From: Dialister sp. UBA7295
Lineage (GTDB): Bacteria; Bacillota; Negativicutes; Veillonellales; Dialisteraceae
Assembly: GCA_002471975.1 (NCBI GenBank)
Contig: DKQZ01000038.1
Location: 1-9,278 of the forward strand
Length of the DNA: 9,278 nt
Direction of reading: 5' to 3'
This document shows positions 6,280-9,278 of this stretch, in pieces. The position numbers and the translations under genes are program-made. A model generated the notes under the pieces. The model saw only the letters and a program-made list of their open reading frames with translations, did no database searches and was not told the DNA's origin. Positions within the stretch are counted from its first letter, which is position 1, and each line of letters begins with the position of its first letter.

Positions 6280-6490
6280 GGCTTTTCGACAGGGACCTGT
6301 GGGGTATAGCGGGGATGGCCTGTCGCTTTTGGTATGGGGCCTTGAGGCATATCTGCTGGGAACGGGTTGCGTCTTGCGAGGTTTGCCTTCGGCTATTGGG
6401 TTGGACGGATGGAGGCATATCTGCCGGGAGCGGGTCGAGTCTTGCGAGGTTTGCCTTCGGCTATTGGGTTGAGAGGATGGACGCGGTCTT
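6280..6490. repeat. Array 3 decayed right edge with a diverged two-copy subfamily
   Basis: After the 6213 unit the pattern decays. A degenerate unit lies at about 6279-6343, then two heads GAGGCATATCTGC occur at 6344 and 6412, again 68 bp apart. These two copies are nearly identical to each other (both contain CTTGCGAGGTTTGCCTTCGG and CTATTGGGTTG) but clearly differ from the core units. They keep the same order of parts: AGGCA head, GGGA(A/G)CGGG, TTTGCCT and a linker. The next copy fades out near 6480-6490, just before the symporter promoter. Confidence 0.75.
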
Positions 6491-6546
6491 GCGGGGGTGC
6501 TGACATCAGCGGCTGAGGGGTTTCCTTATTTCCTGTATCCTTTTTC

Positions 6547-6576
6547 TTGTTCTTATATTTCCAAACCGTGTATAAT
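6547..6576 (+). promoter_or_regulatory. Probable promoter of the symporter gene
   Basis: TATAAT at 6571-6576 is a perfect -10 box. TTGTTC at 6547-6552 is a weak -35 (3/6) with an 18-bp spacer. The predicted start of transcription is near 6583, giving a leader of roughly 37 nt with GGAGGT at 6608-6613. The position excludes an upstream extension of the reading frame as the real start. Confidence 0.6.
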
Positions 6577-6619
6577 AAAAGCGATATCAGCGCGATGGGG
6601 TTCATGGGGAGGTGAGGAA

Positions 6620-8017
6620 ATGGAGCTGGCGGCTTTGAACGGACTGGATGCCATTGACCGGGTGATCTGGGGGCCTTTGATGCTCTGCCTTCTGGTGGGG
6701 ACCGGGATTTATCTGACTTTCACTCTCCGTTTCCTGACCTGGCGGCACTTGCCCTCAGCCCTGAGGGAGGCTTTTTCGCGGCCTGCTTTTGTGAAAAGGA
6801 AAGGGGCCGGGGACGTTTCTCCTTTTGCTGCCTTAATGACAGCCCTGGCAGGGACCATTGGCACGGGAAATATTGTAGGCGTGGCGACGGCTATGTTTGC
6901 GGGCGGTCCGGGAGCCCTGGTGTGGATGTGGATTTCCGCCCTTTTCGGGCTTTCCACCCGTTTCTCCGAGTGTCTTCTTTCCTTCAAGTACCGTGAGGTG
7001 AATGGGAAAGGGGAAATCAAGGGCGGCCCCATGTTCACCATGAAAAATGGCATCAGAAATCATACCCTGGGTCTTGTGATGGGCGGTCTTTTTGCTTTTT
7101 TCACGGTAATCGCCTCTTTTGGCCTTGGAAATATGGCCCAGGCCAATTCCATTACCACGGCCCTGGAGTCGTCTTTTGGAGCCAATCCCACGGAAATCGG
7201 GGTGGTCCTCATGATCCTCACGATTATTATCGTGGTGGGCGGGATTACTTCTATTTCCAGGGTATCTTCGGTGGTGGTGCCGGCCATGGCTATTTTCTAT
7301 GTGGCTGCAGGAATTCTCTGTATGATCCTGAATTATAGAAATATTCCTCACGGACTCTACCTCATTTTCATGATGGCCTTTGATCCTTCTGCCGTAGGAG
7401 GCGGCGTCATGGGGACTATGACCGTGTCTGTCATGAATGCCATGCGTTACGGGATTTCCAGGGGCTGTTTCTCCAATGAGGCAGGTCTTGGTTCTACGGC
7501 TATTTCTGCGGCTGCTTCGGCTACGGATGAACCGGCCCGGCAGGGATATATTTCCATGACCGGTACTTTCATCGATACCCTGATTGTCTGCTCCATTACG
7601 GGCATCATCATTGCTTCCTCGGGAGTGCTTGGTCTGGCGGGACCGGACGGAAATCCGCTGACCGGGGTCTCTCTCACCATGGCCGCTTTTTCTGCCCAGC
7701 TGGGTCATATGGGAAAGTCCATTGTCACCATCGGCATTATCCTTTTCGCCTACTCCACCATTCTGGGGTGGGAATACAATGGCGAAAAGGCCTGGGAGTA
7801 CCTGCTGGGGACCTATAAATATAACATTATATACAGGAGCCTCTTTTCCATCATCGTTTTCGTGGGGGCTACCCAGTCTCTTGACTTCGTGTGGAATCTT
7901 TCAGATATCGCCAATGCCCTCATGGCCATCCCGAATCTCATTTCCCTCATCCTGCTGGCCCCTGTCATCCGGGAGGAGGCGTTTGCTTTCGAGCGGGAAA
8001 GAAACAGGAAGAAATAA
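6620..8017 (+). CDS. Alanine/glycine:cation symporter (AlsT/AgcS) family protein
   Basis: A 465-residue integral membrane transporter that takes up alanine and/or glycine with Na+ or H+ across the cytoplasmic membrane. GGPGALVWMWISALFG (95-110) matches the sodium:alanine symporter signature except for Val in place of the usual Phe. Other family blocks are AGTIGTGNIVGVATA (77-91), the loop EIKGGPMF (132-139) and RGCFSNEAGLGSTA (281-294). About eleven hydrophobic segments span the length, and the basic tail ERERNRKK ends the protein. The length is normal for the family. ATG at 6620 was chosen because GGAGGT lies 6 nt upstream, the sequence from here (MELAALNGLDAIDRVIWGP) fits family N-termini, and the promoter lies just upstream; the open frame continues to 6497 but would include the promoter. 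It is transcribed alone. The family is certain; which amino acid it prefers is not. Confidence 0.95.
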   Translation: MELAALNGLDAIDRVIWGPLMLCLLVGTGIYLTFTLRFLTWRHLPSALREAFSRPAFVKRKGAGDVSPFAALMTALAGTIGTGNIVGVATAMFAGGPGALVWMWISALFGLSTRFSECLLSFKYREVNGKGEIKGGPMFTMKNGIRNHTLGLVMGGLFAFFTVIASFGLGNMAQANSITTALESSFGANPTEIGVVLMILTIIIVVGGITSISRVSSVVVPAMAIFYVAAGILCMILNYRNIPHGLYLIFMMAFDPSAVGGGVMGTMTVSVMNAMRYGISRGCFSNEAGLGSTAISAAASATDEPARQGYISMTGTFIDTLIVCSITGIIIASSGVLGLAGPDGNPLTGVSLTMAAFSAQLGHMGKSIVTIGIILFAYSTILGWEYNGEKAWEYLLGTYKYNIIYRSLFSIIVFVGATQSLDFVWNLSDIANALMAIPNLISLILLAPVIREEAFAFERERNRKK

Positions 8018-8082
8018 GGGTTTCCTCATTTCCGGCGGCAGCGGTTTGCGTCAATTGATCTGAATCGTGATTCGTAAAGGTA

Positions 8083-8098
8083 CGCCGCTGACGCGGCG
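8083..8098 (+). other. GC-rich hairpin after the symporter gene
   Basis: CGCCGC-TGAC-GCGGCG forms a perfect 6-bp stem with a 4-nt loop. Only a poor T-tract follows (GAAATTTAT), so it is a weak terminator at best. It may act as a 3'-end stabilising hairpin ahead of the better terminator at 8172-8203. Confidence 0.4.
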
Positions 8099-8171
8099 GA
8101 AATTTATATGGAGTTTCAGTTCTCGTCTTTATGGATAACGGATTGGGACATGAGGGATAATCGGGTTCCGT

Positions 8172-8203
8172 AAAAATAGCCGTCCTGCGGGACGGGATTT
8201 TTT
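8172..8203 (+). terminator. Rho-independent terminator of the symporter gene
   Basis: CCGTCC-TGCG-GGACGG (8180-8195) forms a 6-bp GC stem with a 4-nt loop, extended by AAAAAT on the left and ATTTTTT on the right. It can work on both strands. It lies about 160 nt past the stop at 8017. The stretch between (8018-8171) contains no supported gene. Confidence 0.85.
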
Positions 8204-8325
8204 ATGATTTGGAAAGACGGCTCCGGGTCCATTTTTCAGGAATTTGCCGGACCCAATGGGAATCGGTTCGCGGAACCTTAGTGTAAAATATTTCTCAAGG
8301 ATGATTGTCTGCTATGAGCAAAAAA
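8204..8325. other. Intergenic stretch with two small hairpins, no gene
   Basis: GGGTCC (8225-8230) pairs with GGACCC (8249-8254), and GGTTC (8265-8269) pairs with GAACC (8273-8277) around a 3-nt loop. Neither has a T-tract. No reading frame with a ribosome binding site was seen. The insertion-sequence-like end begins at the right of this stretch. Confidence 0.3.
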
Positions 8326-8480
8326 ATAAGAAGACCCTGTAAAATGTTAGTTACCACACCACACATTTTTACAAAAGAGAGGTCTTCTTATCATGGACAT
8401 TATATCAGAAATCGCCCAAATTTTAAAGGATTCTATTGCAAATGGGGATTCCTGCATTCCCGAAGCTGCCCTGGCTGCCC
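8326..8480 (+). mobile_element. Probable insertion-sequence end remnant (right limit approximate)
   Basis: A long nested inverted repeat precedes a short reading frame. ATAAGAAGACC (8326-8336) pairs perfectly with GGTCTTCTTAT (8381-8391), and inside it TGTAAAATGT (8338-8347) pairs with ACATTTTTACA (8363-8373) with one bulge, around TAGTTACCACACCAC. An ATG follows at once (8393) and encodes a peptide that ends early. A terminal or subterminal hairpin just before a transposase start is typical of several IS groups. The peptide start (MDIISEIAQILKDSI) resembles transposase N-termini, possibly IS256- or ISLre2-like, but I cannot assign the family. No second end or target duplication was found, so this would be a stranded left end. 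The junction with host sequence is somewhere near 8450-8500. Confidence 0.45.
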
Positions 8481-8518
8481 GCCCTGCCCATTTATGGTTC
8501 TGCCAGATGGTATACTAA
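8393..8518 (+). pseudogene. Truncated reading frame, possible transposase N-terminus
   Basis: The frame encodes 41 residues, starting MDIISEIAQILKDSIANGD and ending CQMVY. The first 19 residues look like a normal amphipathic N-terminus. The rest (from about CIPEAALAARPAH) looks like read-through of unrelated DNA. The last codons overlap the extended -10 box of the glycosylase gene, and the stop comes from that promoter. No good ribosome binding site is present apart from AGAGAGG in the hairpin arm. It is probably not functional; a small real protein cannot be excluded. Confidence 0.35.
8508..8516 (+). promoter_or_regulatory. Extended -10 promoter of the glycosylase gene
   Basis: TGGTATACT is an extended -10 element (TG, one base, then TATACT, a 5/6 match). 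No good -35 exists 16-18 bp upstream, which extended -10 promoters tolerate. The leader would be about 30 nt and contains GAGAGGG ahead of the ATG at 8554. Confidence 0.55.
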
Positions 8519-8553
8519 AGACAGAAAACAGGATTTTCACAGAGAGGGCTGCC

Positions 8554-9174
8554 ATGATTATTTACGGAAAAACCGAAATGGACTATATTTCCTCAAAGGA
8601 TCCCGTCATGAAGGAGCTGGTCGCTCATTACGGTCATCTGGAGGCCGGGGCGCCTATGGATATCTTCGAATCCCTGGTGAATCACATCATCGGACAGATG
8701 ATTTCCGATAAAGTGCGGTACGTCATCGATGGACGGGTCCGGAAAGCGGCCGGGACCATGACGCCGGAGGCCCTCCTGGCTCTGGGAAATGAAAAACTCC
8801 GCGCCTGCGGTCTTTCGGGCAGGAAAGTGGAATACATCCTCGGGCTGTCCCGAAAAGTAAAAGAGGGGAGCCTTCGCTTCGATGATTTCGAAACCATGAG
8901 GGATGAAGAAATCATCAAACGCCTCACCGCCCTTCGCGGGATCGGTACCTGGACCGCGGAAATGATCGCCCAGTTCACCCTGGGAAGACCGGATATCTTC
9001 TGCAAATACGACCAGGCCCTCAAAAACGGCATGATGAAGGCCCATGGATTCAGGACCTTGAGCGATTTGCGGTTCAATCGGTACAAGAAGAAATACAGCC
9101 CCTGCGGGTCCATCGCGTCTCTCTACTACTATGCGGTAAATGATGATGAGAGCGGCTGGAGGCCTGTGAAATAA
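8554..9174 (+). CDS. HhH-GPD DNA glycosylase, DNA-3-methyladenine glycosylase (AlkA-like)
   Basis: The 206-residue protein matches the HhH-GPD fold of base-excision repair enzymes that remove alkylated bases such as 3-methyladenine. LRGIGTWTAEMIA (127-139) is the helix-hairpin-helix, and the Gly/Pro-Asp stretch GRPDIFCKYD (144-153) ends in Asp153, at the position of the catalytic Asp of AlkA (GD/xD after PD-x-F). FESLVNHIIGQMISDKV (38-54) matches the substrate-pocket helix, where Q-Q-x-S is common; here it is GQMIS. YSPCGSIASLYYYAVN (181-196) matches the C-terminal block. No four-cysteine iron-sulfur cluster motif is present, which argues against EndoIII or MutY. It lacks the extra N-terminal domain of E. 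coli AlkA, so it is the short form. ATG 8554 was chosen because GAGAGGG lies about 6 nt upstream and the preceding open frame is IS-like. Confidence 0.88.
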   Translation: MIIYGKTEMDYISSKDPVMKELVAHYGHLEAGAPMDIFESLVNHIIGQMISDKVRYVIDGRVRKAAGTMTPEALLALGNEKLRACGLSGRKVEYILGLSRKVKEGSLRFDDFETMRDEEIIKRLTALRGIGTWTAEMIAQFTLGRPDIFCKYDQALKNGMMKAHGFRTLSDLRFNRYKKKYSPCGSIASLYYYAVNDDESGWRPVK

Positions 9175-9212
9175 AAGAAAAAACGGACTTCGGATTGTGG
9201 ATTTCGGGAAGG

Positions 9213-9249
9213 CGGCGGGCATCAGAATAGGAAAGCCCGCCGAATTTTT
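9213..9249 (+). terminator. Rho-independent terminator of the glycosylase gene
   Basis: CGGCGGGC (9213-9220) pairs with GCCCGCCG (9235-9242) in a perfect 8-bp stem with a 14-nt loop, followed by AATTTTTA. It starts 39 nt past the stop codon. Confidence 0.88.
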
Positions 9250-9278
9250 ATGTTTTAAACGGGGGCTGTACAATAATT

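Noticed and set aside
5093..6350. Proline/serine-rich repeat proteins on the minus strand of array 3
   Set aside because: Unit spacing changes frame between repeats, the frames overlap one another, and no ribosome binding sites or sensible starts are present.
3494..6490. CRISPR array
   Set aside because: The whole 66-70 bp unit is conserved; there are no unique spacers and no cas genes in the window.
6497..6619. N-terminal extension of the symporter
   Set aside because: It would include the -10 box and the Shine-Dalgarno sequence; the start at 6620 fits both the ribosome binding site and the family N-terminus.
6833..7708. Minus-strand 291-residue frame inside the symporter gene
   Set aside because: Antisense shadow with biased Arg/His/Gly composition; the plus strand encodes clear AlsT/AgcS motifs.
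8305..8553. N-terminal extension of the glycosylase
   Set aside because: It runs through the IS-like hairpin and the extended -10 box, and its residues show no glycosylase features.

Overview
The window looks like a chromosomal segment of a bacterium from the diderm Firmicutes, most likely Negativicutes and possibly Dialister-like. This is an inference. The genes have strong purine-rich Firmicutes-type ribosome binding sites, moderate GC content and compact hairpin-plus-T terminators. One product resembles lipopolysaccharide kinases, and another resembles the membrane half of a phosphoethanolamine transferase, which suggests an outer membrane. No rRNA, tRNA or CRISPR array was seen.

Layout: an AT-rich edge (1-162); a threonine/serine exporter family gene on the minus strand (163-1524); array 1, a 55-bp tandem repeat with no change of period (1656-2274); an AT-rich spacer; a polytopic membrane protein gene on the minus strand (2511-3383) with a clear promoter and terminator; array 2, a roughly 68-bp repeat (3494-4020); a kinase-fold gene on the minus strand (4181-4894); array 3, the same 68-bp family with 18 well-preserved unit heads and decayed edges (4991-6490); an alanine/glycine:cation symporter gene on the plus strand (6620-8017) with its own promoter and terminator; an apparent insertion-sequence end remnant (about 8326-8480); and a short HhH-GPD DNA-3-methyladenine glycosylase gene on the plus strand (8554-9174) with a terminator.

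The five genes look like independent transcription units. Two are amino-acid transporters (one exporter family, one sodium-coupled uptake family), two are probably envelope-related, and one is DNA repair. The most unusual content is the repeats: about 2.6 kb of three intergenic arrays from two families. The 68-bp units contain nested inverted repeats and come in two interchangeable central cassettes that each form a small hairpin from different sequence. The 55-bp family, read on the minus strand, shares two short boxes in the same order with the 68-bp family, so the two may be distant relatives. In that shared orientation, array 1 reads toward the exporter gene and array 3 toward the symporter gene. 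Whether this is regulation or coincidence cannot be decided from the sequence alone.
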